Shown: one piece after another, positions 46,494 through 56,031 of the stretch
Layout: every line of letters begins with the position of its first letter
How positions within the stretch are numbered: position 1 is the first letter of the stretch
Source: Bacteroides mediterraneensis
Lineage (GTDB): Bacteria; Bacteroidota; Bacteroidia; Bacteroidales; Bacteroidaceae
Direction: 5' to 3'
Length of the DNA stretch: 64,000 bases
Assembly (NCBI RefSeq): GCF_016900355.1
Contig: NZ_JACJKA010000003.1
Span: forward strand, 62,001-126,000
Notes under the pieces: model-generated
Seen by the model: the letters and a program-made list of their open reading frames with translations, nothing else
Told to the model about the DNA's origin: nothing
Database searches by the model: none
Made by a program: the position numbers and the translations under genes

Positions 46494-47366
46494 TTATTTC
46501 TCGGCTTTCAGAATTTGAAGCATGGCCTGCCCATATCTCTTGCCCAGTTCCCGATAGCCGGCTGCACTGAAATGCAATCTGTCGGATACTGCCTCACACC
46601 CTTCAGATGAAATGACATGTGCAGAGGGAATCGTTTCCGGCAATTTCTGAATCACCGGATTCATTGAAGCACAAGCTCCTCCCTGTCCTTCCGACACAAG
46701 TTCACCCACCAACAGAGGCAGCGAATTGGGTTTCAGATTAAGGTCTGAAAGAATATTGTCATACACTTTCTTCACTTTCAACGGCCACTCCGGGTCTCCG
46801 GTATTGGACTCTCCCTGATGGAGGAGAATCCCTTTTATCACCCCACAGCGGGAAGCCTGCCTGGCCAGTTCAATTAACCTGGCATAAGAATTGCCACCAT
46901 ACTCGGCCACCATGTTCTTCAGCCAGTCTGGAGAAGTCTCCACGTATGAAGTATAATTGTCTTTATCGAACAATTCAATTTTGCAACCTCCTACAGCCAC
47001 ATTGATTACCCCTACTTCTACGTTGGAAGGAAGACTGTCGACCAACGTACGACCGAAATAATCGGCTGGCGTCAGGCCGGTACTGCATCTGGCTAAAGGC
47101 GGAACAGCCGTATACCACTCTCCTTTTTTTCGTCCCAAATCCGGACAATCTACGGCCTGAAGCACTTTAAAACGAGGATTCACATTTACCGTATCACAAG
47201 CTTCTATTTTGGCATTCCCTTCCATATTTGACTGCCCAAGACACAAATAAACATAGAAGTTTTCATTCACCTTGCTTCCTTCCGCCGGTTCCTGAGCCAC
47301 TACTGCCCCCAAAGACAGAAGCATCCACGACGCAACCGTCGCAAACATTCTTTTCATTTCCATCAT
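46494..47366 (-). CDS. CE6-type acetylxylan esterase (SGNH)
   Basis: A 290-residue secreted esterase. After the signal peptide (ending VVAQ) the catalytic Ser lies in LCLGQSNMEG (about residue 46), GVINVAVGGCKIE provides the oxyanion Gly region, LHQGESNTGDPEW the third block, and DRLHFSAAGY the His. This pattern fits the DUF303/SASA group that includes CE6 acetylxylan esterases. Several ATG codons lie close together (47366, 47363, 47357); MKRMFATV from 47357 would also give a normal signal peptide. It is the last gene of operon B, 42 bp after the GH31 gene. Confidence 0.85.
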   Translation of the reverse strand: MMEMKRMFATVASWMLLSLGAVVAQEPAEGSKVNENFYVYLCLGQSNMEGNAKIEACDTVNVNPRFKVLQAVDCPDLGRKKGEWYTAVPPLARCSTGLTPADYFGRTLVDSLPSNVEVGVINVAVGGCKIELFDKDNYTSYVETSPDWLKNMVAEYGGNSYARLIELARQASRCGVIKGILLHQGESNTGDPEWPLKVKKVYDNILSDLNLKPNSLPLLVGELVSEGQGGACASMNPVIQKLPETIPSAHVISSEGCEAVSDRLHFSAAGYRELGKRYGQAMLQILKAEK

Positions 47367-47408
47367 TCAAAAAATTAGATTCAACTTTCAACTTCATATC
47401 TTACTTTC

Positions 47409-50090
47409 TCAGAACACGACCTTCAACTCTTGCCCCTTATAAATGACAGACTTTTCAGCTACTTCAACCTTTCCGTTTGCTGATGGAGTGACTTTCACAA
47501 TCTTCATCTTCCGGGTCGTATCCATCCCTACATACTTACCGGTCCGTTTTCCGATCACTAAAGTGGAACGACTTTCATCCCAATCCAACCGGATACAAGA
47601 ATATTCGCCTTTTTCGTACGCGTAATTCGTTCCTTCATCTTCATACAATTGGTACATACCGTCTTTCCCTGCATACACCCGTATCTCCAATTCCGACTTC
47701 AAGGCGGTCTTCGCATCGTCTGCGCATCCTGAAGCCAAAGGCAGAATGGTACCCGCCTTCACAAATACAGGAATATAGTCTGGAGAGACCTGAGTCTGAA
47801 CCCATCCTGAGGATAAATGCTGATTGTCATAGAAATCATACCATCCCCCTTGAACGGCAGGCAAGTACGTATTCCAGGTATCAGGTCCCTCTTCCACTAT
47901 TGGGGAAACCAGCAAGGAACGGCCGAACATATATTGATATTTCAAGGATAAGGCCTGCGTATCCTTCGGAAAATCCATTACCAAGGGACGCAACATCGTA
48001 CCATTTTCGCGCGAAACCCATGCAGATTCGGAATAAATATAGGGCAGAAGGCGATAACGCAATGCCAAAGACTTACGCGCCATTTCTGTCACTTTCTCTC
48101 CGTAGTTCCAGAACTCCGTATCGGTCATATATCCATGTACACGCATCAAAGGCAGAAAGACCGAAGTCTGGAGCCACCGGGCAAACCGTTCATGAAAATG
48201 CACATCCGTATACTGGACCTCGCCCGGACGGAAGAATCCTCCGGCATCGTACGTCCACCAAGGCAGACCGCAGACTGAAATCCCTAAACCAGCTACAATC
48301 TGACGACGGAATGTATCCCAATCGTTTCCGACATCTCCCGACCAAGTGGCCACTCCATATCGCTGTATTCCCGGGAAACCGCTACGGGTAAGCAAAACCG
48401 TTCGGGAACTGAAGAAACCTTGTTTCCCTCCATTAGCAGAAAGGTTTCGCAGACCTTCATATACCGTTTTATTGACAACCAGAGGATAAACATTCCGGAA
48501 TACTTCACCAGGAAAACTGGAATGATTTACCCGACGTCCTACCAAATCATCATTCTCTGGTTCCGTGGCATCCAGCCACCAGGCATCTATCCCTATCGGA
48601 AGAACCAAACTATCCCGGAAATTCTGCCAGTAAAAAGAAGCTGCCTCCGGATTAAAGAAATCAATCCAGGGAGTGCCCGGAATATAATAGTCTTTCTCGG
48701 CCATTCTTTTTCCCAATACGGAATTCTGATCCACCTTCGACCAGACTGAAAGCATCAGTTTCATATCCATCCGATGAAGGCTATCCACCATTTCCCGGGG
48801 AGAAGGATAATCCGCCTCGTCAAAACGCATGGCATTCCAGCCGTATTTTCCCCAATACTGCCAGTCCTGTACCATCAAATCGACCGGAAACTTTTCTTTC
48901 CGAAACCGGGAAGCTGTTTCCAGCAGTTCTTTTTGAGAATGGAAGCGTTCCCGGCAATGAATATAGCCCAAGGCCCATACGGGTAACATGGGTACCTCTC
49001 CCGTGACTTCCCGATAAGAGGCAATCACTTCGTCGGCCGTCCCAGCAAAAAACGTATAATCAATTCCATTGGAAACCGGAGAACGGAATGTCGTGGTAGC
49101 ATCCACCTTCCGGAAAAACAGTTTAGGTGTATCTTCTTTGGTCAGTTCCGTCCGTAAACTATGCTCTCCTGCTTTCAGGTCAACCAATACAGAGGCTGTA
49201 GGCGGAAGCCACAGGTTATTCTGATCTATCACCGTACGACCGTCAATGACCAAATTATGCTTGCGGGCCATGGTACTTCCTACGTCCAGCATCAAAGCAT
49301 ATTGCCCATCGGATTCCACTTTCAGACTACCTATAAAGACATTGCTTTCACGTACTTCTTCCTTCCCTCCTTCGGTGGAAGTCACGTTCACGGTCACCTT
49401 ATCTCCCAACACACCCGTCTTTTGGAGTGCAACCACAGAAGAAGCCGGGTTGAAGTCTGTCAGGCCGTAATTGTTCCACAAAAGTCCATACCCTCTGTTC
49501 GACATCACAAACGGAATGGCAATCTGCGTATTGACCTGAGTCAGCCTGCGTGTCAGCCCACGTACGTTCAAATACCCGTCCTGAAACTGACCCAATCCAT
49601 AAAGATATTCATCGGAAGGAGAATGAAAAGTCTGTGTGGAAACATACGTTTTTTCTCCTTGCACAACAGACGACTGAATCCGGCTACCTTCTTCTTCCAA
49701 AATTTCTTTTCCATCGGCTGAGAGGAAAGAAACCCGTCCGTCGGATACAGCCACTTGTACCTTCAATCCTTTGAGCGACAGAAGATAAGTATCTTTTCCC
49801 TTTTTGAGCGTATAAGACGGGGCTTCAGTCTGCAGATAAACCAGCTCTGGCACCTGGTGAGCGATTCCCTTGCTTCGAATCACTCTGACTACTCCATCAT
49901 TCAGTGGAATGAGCTTTAAACTTGTATCCGCAGAACGGAACACTACCTGCCCCACCTTTTCTTCTTCTAAGGTCCATTCGGATGCCTGACTAACAGACAA
50001 GAGGCCGGGAACATTCCCGGCCAAACTTTGTCCTTTCCACCCTATACAAACAAGAAAGAATAATAGTAGACAATAAGACTTTTTCATCAT
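47409..50090 (-). CDS. GH31 alpha-xylosidase-like enzyme with PA14-type insert
   Basis: An 893-residue exported GH31 enzyme. A signal peptide (ending SLAG) and an N-terminal beta-sandwich (about 25-235) are interrupted by a PA14-like insertion (about 235-340; YALMLDVGSTMARKHNLVIDG). The barrel follows with GYIHCRERFHSQKELLE, the nucleophile Asp507 in GIDAWWLDATEPE, and the acid/base Asp586 in TWSGDVGNDW. The WWLDATEPE form is characteristic of alpha-xylosidases in the family. In a xylan locus it may remove alpha-xylose from side chains of complex glucuronoarabinoxylan. The ATG at 50090 or 50087 is chosen because the longer frame would overlap the previous stop. Confidence 0.92.
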   Translation of the reverse strand: MMKKSYCLLLFFLVCIGWKGQSLAGNVPGLLSVSQASEWTLEEEKVGQVVFRSADTSLKLIPLNDGVVRVIRSKGIAHQVPELVYLQTEAPSYTLKKGKDTYLLSLKGLKVQVAVSDGRVSFLSADGKEILEEEGSRIQSSVVQGEKTYVSTQTFHSPSDEYLYGLGQFQDGYLNVRGLTRRLTQVNTQIAIPFVMSNRGYGLLWNNYGLTDFNPASSVVALQKTGVLGDKVTVNVTSTEGGKEEVRESNVFIGSLKVESDGQYALMLDVGSTMARKHNLVIDGRTVIDQNNLWLPPTASVLVDLKAGEHSLRTELTKEDTPKLFFRKVDATTTFRSPVSNGIDYTFFAGTADEVIASYREVTGEVPMLPVWALGYIHCRERFHSQKELLETASRFRKEKFPVDLMVQDWQYWGKYGWNAMRFDEADYPSPREMVDSLHRMDMKLMLSVWSKVDQNSVLGKRMAEKDYYIPGTPWIDFFNPEAASFYWQNFRDSLVLPIGIDAWWLDATEPENDDLVGRRVNHSSFPGEVFRNVYPLVVNKTVYEGLRNLSANGGKQGFFSSRTVLLTRSGFPGIQRYGVATWSGDVGNDWDTFRRQIVAGLGISVCGLPWWTYDAGGFFRPGEVQYTDVHFHERFARWLQTSVFLPLMRVHGYMTDTEFWNYGEKVTEMARKSLALRYRLLPYIYSESAWVSRENGTMLRPLVMDFPKDTQALSLKYQYMFGRSLLVSPIVEEGPDTWNTYLPAVQGGWYDFYDNQHLSSGWVQTQVSPDYIPVFVKAGTILPLASGCADDAKTALKSELEIRVYAGKDGMYQLYEDEGTNYAYEKGEYSCIRLDWDESRSTLVIGKRTGKYVGMDTTRKMKIVKVTPSANGKVEVAEKSVIYKGQELKVVF

Positions 50091-50107
50091 AAGTCGTTGC
50101 TGCATAG

Positions 50108-51484
50108 TTAGTAATTCAGCTTCCAATAATCGAAATACGCCAGATCTTTGGGAGCATCTCCTCTAAAGACAAAATAAAGATCATGCACTCCTGTCACTTG
50201 CGGAATCTGTGCTTCCACCATCCGCCAACGGTCGCTTCCCCCTGTCCGCGGCACCTTTATCTTTGCCAACACCTGTCCATCCAATCCGTCAAGATGTACT
50301 TCCATCGTAATCTCCGCATTGTGAGTAGTAGACAAGCGGGCAGTAAAACGAGAAGGAGCCTTTTCACCAAAATCAACAGACCGAACTCTTGTATAAGCCC
50401 CATCGGCCAAAGCAGTAATAAACACTCCCACTTGAGGATTATAGGAACTCTTCATTTTTTCCGACCAGGCAATGGTTTCGGCTTCTACCTTCCGATATGG
50501 ACAAAGAGGCTTCAAACTGTTTGCCACACCCTCTTTCACCATTTTTACACATGGAATCTTTCCATCTGCCTGGAAATCCAGTTCTCTGACGCATACTGAA
50601 CGGGTAAATCCACTTCCTCCCGGAAGAGCAGCATTATGATAGAATAAATACGTCTTTCCTCTGAAGTCTGCAATACCCGGATGGTTCGTAAAACTTCCTC
50701 CCTCGGTAGCCATCAACGTACCTCCGTACTTCCATGGCCCTTCCGGACTTTTCGACGTAGCATAGCCCAAATGCTCAGGCAGAGGTCCTCCCGCATAGAA
50801 AAGATAATACAACCCCTTCCGCTTATACAACCACGGAGCTTCCTCATACAGGGTAGGACGCTGCGGATCTCCCTCCCTAAGCCCAAAGGCCTCCGGCTTC
50901 ATCGGAACCGCATGTATTCCTCCTTCATAAGAAATCATATCCTCATTCAACTTCACATAATAACAATTGGGATTTCCCCAATACAGATAAGCCTGTCCAT
51001 CGTCATCAATAAAGACGGTAGGGTCGATATTTCCGTATTCAGCCCGCACGAGCGGAGCTCCCAACGGATCATAGAAAGGTCCATAAGGACTATCAGCCAC
51101 TGCTACTCCAATGGCAGTTTCTCCTTTATGGTCTGTCACCGGCACATACATGTAAAATTTACCATTCCGTTCCATACACTGAGCTGCCCAAGCATCTCCT
51201 CCTGCCCACTCAAATGTTTTAAATGACAAAGGCATAGGATGTTCTGTCCAGTTCACCATGTCATCTGTAGAATAGAGTTTCCAGTCATTCATGGTAAACC
51301 AAGTAGACCCGCCTTCATCATGACTGGTATAAAGATACAACCGGTCATTATATACCAGAGGGGCCGGATCGGCTGTATATGAGGTCTGAATAATAGGATT
51401 TTGCGCATTCAATGTCAAGCCGGATAATAAAGCGATTCCGGTCATGATATTACGCCATTGGCTCTTGCAACTGATTGTTTCCAT
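50108..51484 (-). CDS. GH43 enzyme with C-terminal CBM6-like domain (paralogue 1)
   Basis: A 458-residue exported protein: signal sequence, GH43 five-bladed propeller (about 30-325) and a CBM6-like beta-sandwich beginning [16 protein letters not shown] (about 330-458). Catalytic residues are intact: the base in [12 protein letters not shown], the Asp in [15 protein letters not shown] and the acid Glu in [13 protein letters not shown]. It is closest to the other CBM6-carrying GH43 genes downstream of GH97 in this operon, which suggests duplication. Likely an arabinofuranosidase or beta-xylosidase acting on side chains. The start at 51484 gives a normal signal peptide; 51496 or 51445 are alternatives. 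Confidence 0.88.
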   Translation of the reverse strand: METISCKSQWRNIMTGIALLSGLTLNAQNPIIQTSYTADPAPLVYNDRLYLYTSHDEGGSTWFTMNDWKLYSTDDMVNWTEHPMPLSFKTFEWAGGDAWAAQCMERNGKFYMYVPVTDHKGETAIGVAVADSPYGPFYDPLGAPLVRAEYGNIDPTVFIDDDGQAYLYWGNPNCYYVKLNEDMISYEGGIHAVPMKPEAFGLREGDPQRPTLYEEAPWLYKRKGLYYLFYAGGPLPEHLGYATSKSPEGPWKYGGTLMATEGGSFTNHPGIADFRGKTYLFYHNAALPGGSGFTRSVCVRELDFQADGKIPCVKMVKEGVANSLKPLCPYRKVEAETIAWSEKMKSSYNPQVGVFITALADGAYTRVRSVDFGEKAPSRFTARLSTTHNAEITMEVHLDGLDGQVLAKIKVPRTGGSDRWRMVEAQIPQVTGVHDLYFVFRGDAPKDLAYFDYWKLNY

Positions 51485-51523
51485 AGAAATATCCATTTAA
51501 AAGTTTGTTTATATTTTTCACGA

Positions 51524-52861
51524 TTAGTTTCTAAATCTCCAATAATCCAACTCAAATAAGTCCTTCTTGTTCTCTCCTTCAAAGCTAAGGTACAAATCAT
51601 GTACTCCACTGACCGCATTGACCTCACAGGAATAAAGTTGATAATTGGAAGTCTCACTTCCCTGTGGGATAGTCACGTTTCCCACAATCTTTCCATCCGG
51701 AGCATCCAAACGAATCTTCAGATTTCCTCCCACAAGAGGCAATGCAAAAACCTCAAAGCGGCGGGCTTTATTCTTGCCGAAATCGACTCCACGTACACAA
51801 ATATATTCGCCATTATTGACATTCACCACAGAAAGGCCCTGCATCCCGTTAGGAGCTGTTTGCAATCCATATCCCCATGCCATTGTTTCGGCTTCCACTC
51901 TACGGAACGGATTGAAAGTACCTATCTGTTCCAGCTTGGTATCTGCCCAATAAGGCACTTCCTGAATGGTTCCATCCGCGTTGTAATGCATCTCGGCCAC
52001 TGCCACTGAACGACGTTCATAGTGGGTGTCGGTTTCCAGCTTCAATAAATCATAATTCAAGCCAAAAACATACGATTTTCCTTTATAATCCATAATACCC
52101 GGATGATTGCCACGTGAGCGTTCAGTAGGCCGCATAATGTATCCTCTAGTCTTCCACGGACCTGTAGGACTGTCACTCATGGCATAACCGATACCTTCCG
52201 GACAGCAAGTAGAAGCAAAAGCCAAGTAGTAATGCCCGTTGCGTTTATAGAACCAAGGGCCTTCCTGATAATGCTCCGGGGTCTCTGCCAATTGCACGAT
52301 TTCTCCTGAATAAGAAATCATATCTTCGTTCAACTTCACGTAATAGCAATGCGGATTTCCCCAATACATATAAGCCTGTCCGTCATCAATAAACACTGTC
52401 GGGTCAATGTCATCCCAATGTTCCTTCTGCCATACCAAAGGCTTGCCCAACGGATCCTTGAACGGTCCGTAAGGACTATCGGCCACCAGTACGCCAATGC
52501 CATTCCCATGAATCGGACAATACATATAGAATTTCCCATTACGCTCCACTACCTGTTCTGCCCAGGCACCGTTGTCACGTTTTGTCCAGCCGAAATCTTT
52601 GAGCGAAGCCACTGCTCCATGGTCGGTCCAGTTGACCATATCTGTAGAAGTATACAACAACCAGTCCTGCATCTTAAATCCTTCCGCATCATTCTCATCA
52701 TGAGTCGTATAAAGAAACACCGTATCATTATATACCATCGGTGCCGGGTCGGCCGTATACTTTGTCTGAATAATTGGTCGTTGGGCATTGACATTCAAAC
52801 AATTCAAGAGCCCATAACTTCCACATAACAATAAAATCTTACTAATATTCATAATATTCAA
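51524..52861 (-). CDS. GH43 enzyme with C-terminal CBM6-like domain (paralogue 2)
   Basis: A 445-residue secreted GH43 with a C-terminal CBM6-like domain beginning RRVEAETMAWGYGLQ. The base Asp is in YTADPAPMVYND, the second Asp in [14 protein letters not shown] (one residue shorter in the loop than its neighbours) and the acid Glu in HYQEGPWFYKRNG. Where paralogues 1 and 4 have a PGGSGF- or PGGGGF-type loop near the end of the propeller, this one has GLNYDLLKLETDT, so the substrate cleft probably differs. It starts 30 bp after the LamG-GH43 stop and ends 39 bp before the next gene. Confidence 0.88.
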   Translation of the reverse strand: MNIMNISKILLLCGSYGLLNCLNVNAQRPIIQTKYTADPAPMVYNDTVFLYTTHDENDAEGFKMQDWLLYTSTDMVNWTDHGAVASLKDFGWTKRDNGAWAEQVVERNGKFYMYCPIHGNGIGVLVADSPYGPFKDPLGKPLVWQKEHWDDIDPTVFIDDGQAYMYWGNPHCYYVKLNEDMISYSGEIVQLAETPEHYQEGPWFYKRNGHYYLAFASTCCPEGIGYAMSDSPTGPWKTRGYIMRPTERSRGNHPGIMDYKGKSYVFGLNYDLLKLETDTHYERRSVAVAEMHYNADGTIQEVPYWADTKLEQIGTFNPFRRVEAETMAWGYGLQTAPNGMQGLSVVNVNNGEYICVRGVDFGKNKARRFEVFALPLVGGNLKIRLDAPDGKIVGNVTIPQGSETSNYQLYSCEVNAVSGVHDLYLSFEGENKKDLFELDYWRFRN

Positions 52862-52891
52862 AATTTAAGTTCCTACAAATTTACCTTTATT

Positions 52892-54610
52892 TTACTTGCG
52901 AGGTGCCCCGCTTACACCAGAAGACGTCAATTCAATCGGTTGAATTGTGCCATCCTCGTTAAAATAAAGATATTCTACACATACATGGCGACGACAATCT
53001 CCTCCTGGCTGCCCATCCAAAGAATAAGAACCGTCATGATAGAAAAAATACCATTGCCCGTTCAATTCCACCACTGACGGATGAATGGTAAAACCAAAAT
53101 TTGCTGGTCCGGTAATGAAACCACGATAAGTCCATGGCCCCTTTATGTCCTCAGCTGTAGAATAACAAATCTGTTCAGGCTGTGTACCCGGGGCATCTGC
53201 CGCATAAATATTATAATACAAGTTCTTCCGCTTGAAAAGCCAAGGTCCCTCCGAATAATTCCGATAAGGTACCTTTCGGATTTCACCGTCCAGCTCAATC
53301 ATATTCTTCTTCAACTTCACCATGTAACAGTCTCCGTTTCCCCAAGCCATCCAGGGAGTTCCATCCTCGTCTATCCACACTGTAGGATCAATGTCCGCAT
53401 TCGCACGATGCGAATCACACGTCATGGAGTCTGTAATGAGGGGCGTTCCGTCAGTACGTGCAGGTTTAAAAGGCCCCAAGGGGCTATCTCCCACTGCCAC
53501 ATCGATTTTATGTGCGCCATTCTCTTTCTGATCAAGCGTTACATAAAAATAAAACTTTCCGTTATGCTCCACCACTTGAGCAGCCCACGCTCCATTCGGA
53601 TTGGAATCAGGGAAATCATCCGCACGCAATACCATTCCATGAGGCGTCCAGTGTTTCATGTCTTCACTGGAATAGCACACCCATCCCGGCATATTGAACC
53701 AACCGCCGACCCCTGCTTTGTCTACGCCCACATACGCATACGCCTTATTCTTATAGACCGTCACAGCCGGATCGGCAGTAAACTCATCCCGAAACAAAGG
53801 ATTCTGACCGGACTCATACGGACGCTCCATCCCTTTTATGGATACCTCATCGATATACCCGTCTAATACCTGCAAACTATTGGGATACCCTCCGGGGAAT
53901 CCACGTCCTACTATCCACATGCCGGCATTATGCCGTACAGCTAATCCTTTATAGGAAGTGTTCGCAGTTTTATAGCCCTCTTCTACAGATGGCTTTACTC
54001 CCAACGTCAGAATGGTAGCGTCTCTTGTCTTTTCATACTCCGCAGAAGCATACAAATCATACCATATTCCCGCCTTGACATCCTCACCTGCGGTCATACG
54101 AACCGTTTCTCCCTTGTCTGTAGCTACCTCCACAAAGAACTTCTTTTCCATGGGGTCAAAACCGATAGATATATCCCCTGTCAAAGTACCCTTTTTCCCT
54201 TCTTTACAAAGAAAGACCTGCTCCGTTCCAAGCTGATTACATTTAAGGCTCAAACTGATGTTCCACCCGTATTGAATGTCCAAAAAAGGAAGAGATGCAT
54301 TAAACGGTACCTTGAATTCACTGTTGTTCAGCTTAAGCGAAGTACTGTTAGCCTTCCCGCCTCTTACCTGAAAAGGTACGTCTTTACTGAAAAGTTCCGC
54401 CACCTTTGCTCCCGGCCTCAGCTGAAGTGCATTTCCATTTTGAGAATTATCCACCACAAATGTAGGGGCAATGGAATCAGAATGTAATTCTGTTCCCAAT
54501 TCAAAGCTCCAGTATGAAAGCTGTTTATAGCCCTCAGACATACTCCAAGCAGTCATAGGCAACATTGCCACACATAAACCACCGACAATATTTTGCATGT
54601 ACTTTCTCAT
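52892..54610 (-). CDS. LamG-like domain fused to GH43 (paralogue 3)
   Basis: A 572-residue exported protein whose N-terminal 245 residues form a laminin-G/concanavalin-A-like sandwich (YWSFELGTELHSDS, VLDGYIDEVSIKG), followed by a GH43 propeller (about 260-572). The base is in FTADPAVTVYKN, the Asp in DIDPTVWIDEDG and the acid Glu in YSEGPWLFKRKN. Unlike its neighbours it has no C-terminal CBM6, so carbohydrate binding may have moved to the N-terminus. It sits 19 bp after paralogue 4. Substrate unknown; the changed catalytic-site surroundings suggest a different linkage from the CBM6 forms. Confidence 0.88.
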   Translation of the reverse strand: MRKYMQNIVGGLCVAMLPMTAWSMSEGYKQLSYWSFELGTELHSDSIAPTFVVDNSQNGNALQLRPGAKVAELFSKDVPFQVRGGKANSTSLKLNNSEFKVPFNASLPFLDIQYGWNISLSLKCNQLGTEQVFLCKEGKKGTLTGDISIGFDPMEKKFFVEVATDKGETVRMTAGEDVKAGIWYDLYASAEYEKTRDATILTLGVKPSVEEGYKTANTSYKGLAVRHNAGMWIVGRGFPGGYPNSLQVLDGYIDEVSIKGMERPYESGQNPLFRDEFTADPAVTVYKNKAYAYVGVDKAGVGGWFNMPGWVCYSSEDMKHWTPHGMVLRADDFPDSNPNGAWAAQVVEHNGKFYFYVTLDQKENGAHKIDVAVGDSPLGPFKPARTDGTPLITDSMTCDSHRANADIDPTVWIDEDGTPWMAWGNGDCYMVKLKKNMIELDGEIRKVPYRNYSEGPWLFKRKNLYYNIYAADAPGTQPEQICYSTAEDIKGPWTYRGFITGPANFGFTIHPSVVELNGQWYFFYHDGSYSLDGQPGGDCRRHVCVEYLYFNEDGTIQPIELTSSGVSGAPRK

Positions 54611-54629
54611 AATCTAACCTTAATGACAA

Positions 54630-56015
54630 TTACTCTTTCATTCTCCACCAGTCAAAATTGAAAAGCTTACAGCCCTTTCTACCTTTAAAACAGAAGTACA
54701 AATCATGCACACCCGAAACAGTCTGCCCATCTTGTTTCACCGCTGTTTCCAAAGTCTTCCACACTTCCCATCCACCAGTATGAGGAACTTGTACTTCCGC
54801 AACCAACGTACCACCTATACTGTCGGCATGTACTTCGATGGTTCCCCCTCTCAACGCACTGGCTACACTAACTTCCAATCGGCTGACACCTTTCTTTCCT
54901 AAGTCAACTTCCCTCACCTTCACATAATCACCATTATGGATGTCCGACACATAGATTCCTGTCTGGTCATTCGGTTCCGTCTTCACTCCTTCAGAAAAAG
55001 CCATGGTCTCCGCTTCCACTCGTTGATAAGGATTGAAGGTACCTATCGGTTTTACGCCTTCTTGCGTAGCATTGATCACAGGAAAAGTTCCATCTGCATT
55101 ATACTTAAACTCTTCCACAGCTACGGACCGTCCGAATCCACCTCCTCCCGGCAACTTTCCGGTATGATAAAAGAAATAAGAATTTCCTTTATAATCAATC
55201 ACCCCGCAATGATTCGTAAATGAACCTGTATCCTGCAAAGGCATGATTTCTCCCATATACTTCCAAGGCCCCACCGGCGACTTACTCATGGAATATGCAA
55301 TATGTTCCGGAACACCTCCTGCCGCATACAGCAAATAATAATTATCCTTCCGTTTGTAGAACCACGGACCTTCCGTATAGATATCCTTATATTTTTCTCC
55401 CTTCACACGCTTTTCCGGATTCGGAGCCCCGAAACTGTCCACAGTCTGCTCCTGCTTTTTTACCTCTCCCTTGATGGATATCATATCCTCATTCAATTCC
55501 GCATAATAGATATTCGGATTTCCCCAATACAAGAAAGCCCTGCCATCGTCGTCAATATACACGGTTGGATCAATATAATCCCAGCTTCCGTCACAAAGCG
55601 GTTTTCCAATGGCATCCCGGAAGGGTCCCACAGGTGAATCACCCACTGCAACCCCAATAGCCATCGCTCCTGTAAGTTTCGAATGCAGGCAGACATACCA
55701 ATAGAATTTGCCATGACGTTCTACGCACTGCGCAGCCCATGCACGATCATCTGCCCATTCAAAAGATTCTATGGCAAGCGGAGAGCCATGGTCAGTCCAG
55801 TTGACCATATCCTCCGTAGAGTATACCCTCCATTCCTGCATCCAGAAAAAATCAGCTTTGTCCTCGTCATGGCCTGTATACACATAAAGTCTGCCATCGT
55901 GCACCATAGGAGCCGGATCGGTCGTATAACAGGTCTGCACAATCGGATTTTGCGCCAACAGTATGGGAGAAATCAATCCTCCCAATACTGTCAATACTAC
56001 TTTATTGCTTATCAT
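54630..56015 (-). CDS. GH43 enzyme with C-terminal CBM6-like domain (paralogue 4)
   Basis: A 461-residue secreted GH43. After the signal peptide (ending LLAQ) the base is in YTTDPAPMVHDG, the second Asp in YIDPTVYIDDDGRAF and the acid Glu in IYTEGPWFYKRKD. A longer loop (about 190-215) between these is unique to this copy. The CBM6-like domain starts YQRVEAETMAFSEGV. It follows the GH97 gene by 16 bp. Probably an arabinofuranosidase or xylosidase of the xylan pathway. Confidence 0.88.
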   Translation of the reverse strand: MISNKVVLTVLGGLISPILLAQNPIVQTCYTTDPAPMVHDGRLYVYTGHDEDKADFFWMQEWRVYSTEDMVNWTDHGSPLAIESFEWADDRAWAAQCVERHGKFYWYVCLHSKLTGAMAIGVAVGDSPVGPFRDAIGKPLCDGSWDYIDPTVYIDDDGRAFLYWGNPNIYYAELNEDMISIKGEVKKQEQTVDSFGAPNPEKRVKGEKYKDIYTEGPWFYKRKDNYYLLYAAGGVPEHIAYSMSKSPVGPWKYMGEIMPLQDTGSFTNHCGVIDYKGNSYFFYHTGKLPGGGGFGRSVAVEEFKYNADGTFPVINATQEGVKPIGTFNPYQRVEAETMAFSEGVKTEPNDQTGIYVSDIHNGDYVKVREVDLGKKGVSRLEVSVASALRGGTIEVHADSIGGTLVAEVQVPHTGGWEVWKTLETAVKQDGQTVSGVHDLYFCFKGRKGCKLFNFDWWRMKE

Positions 56016-56031
56016 AACCTTTTCTACACTA

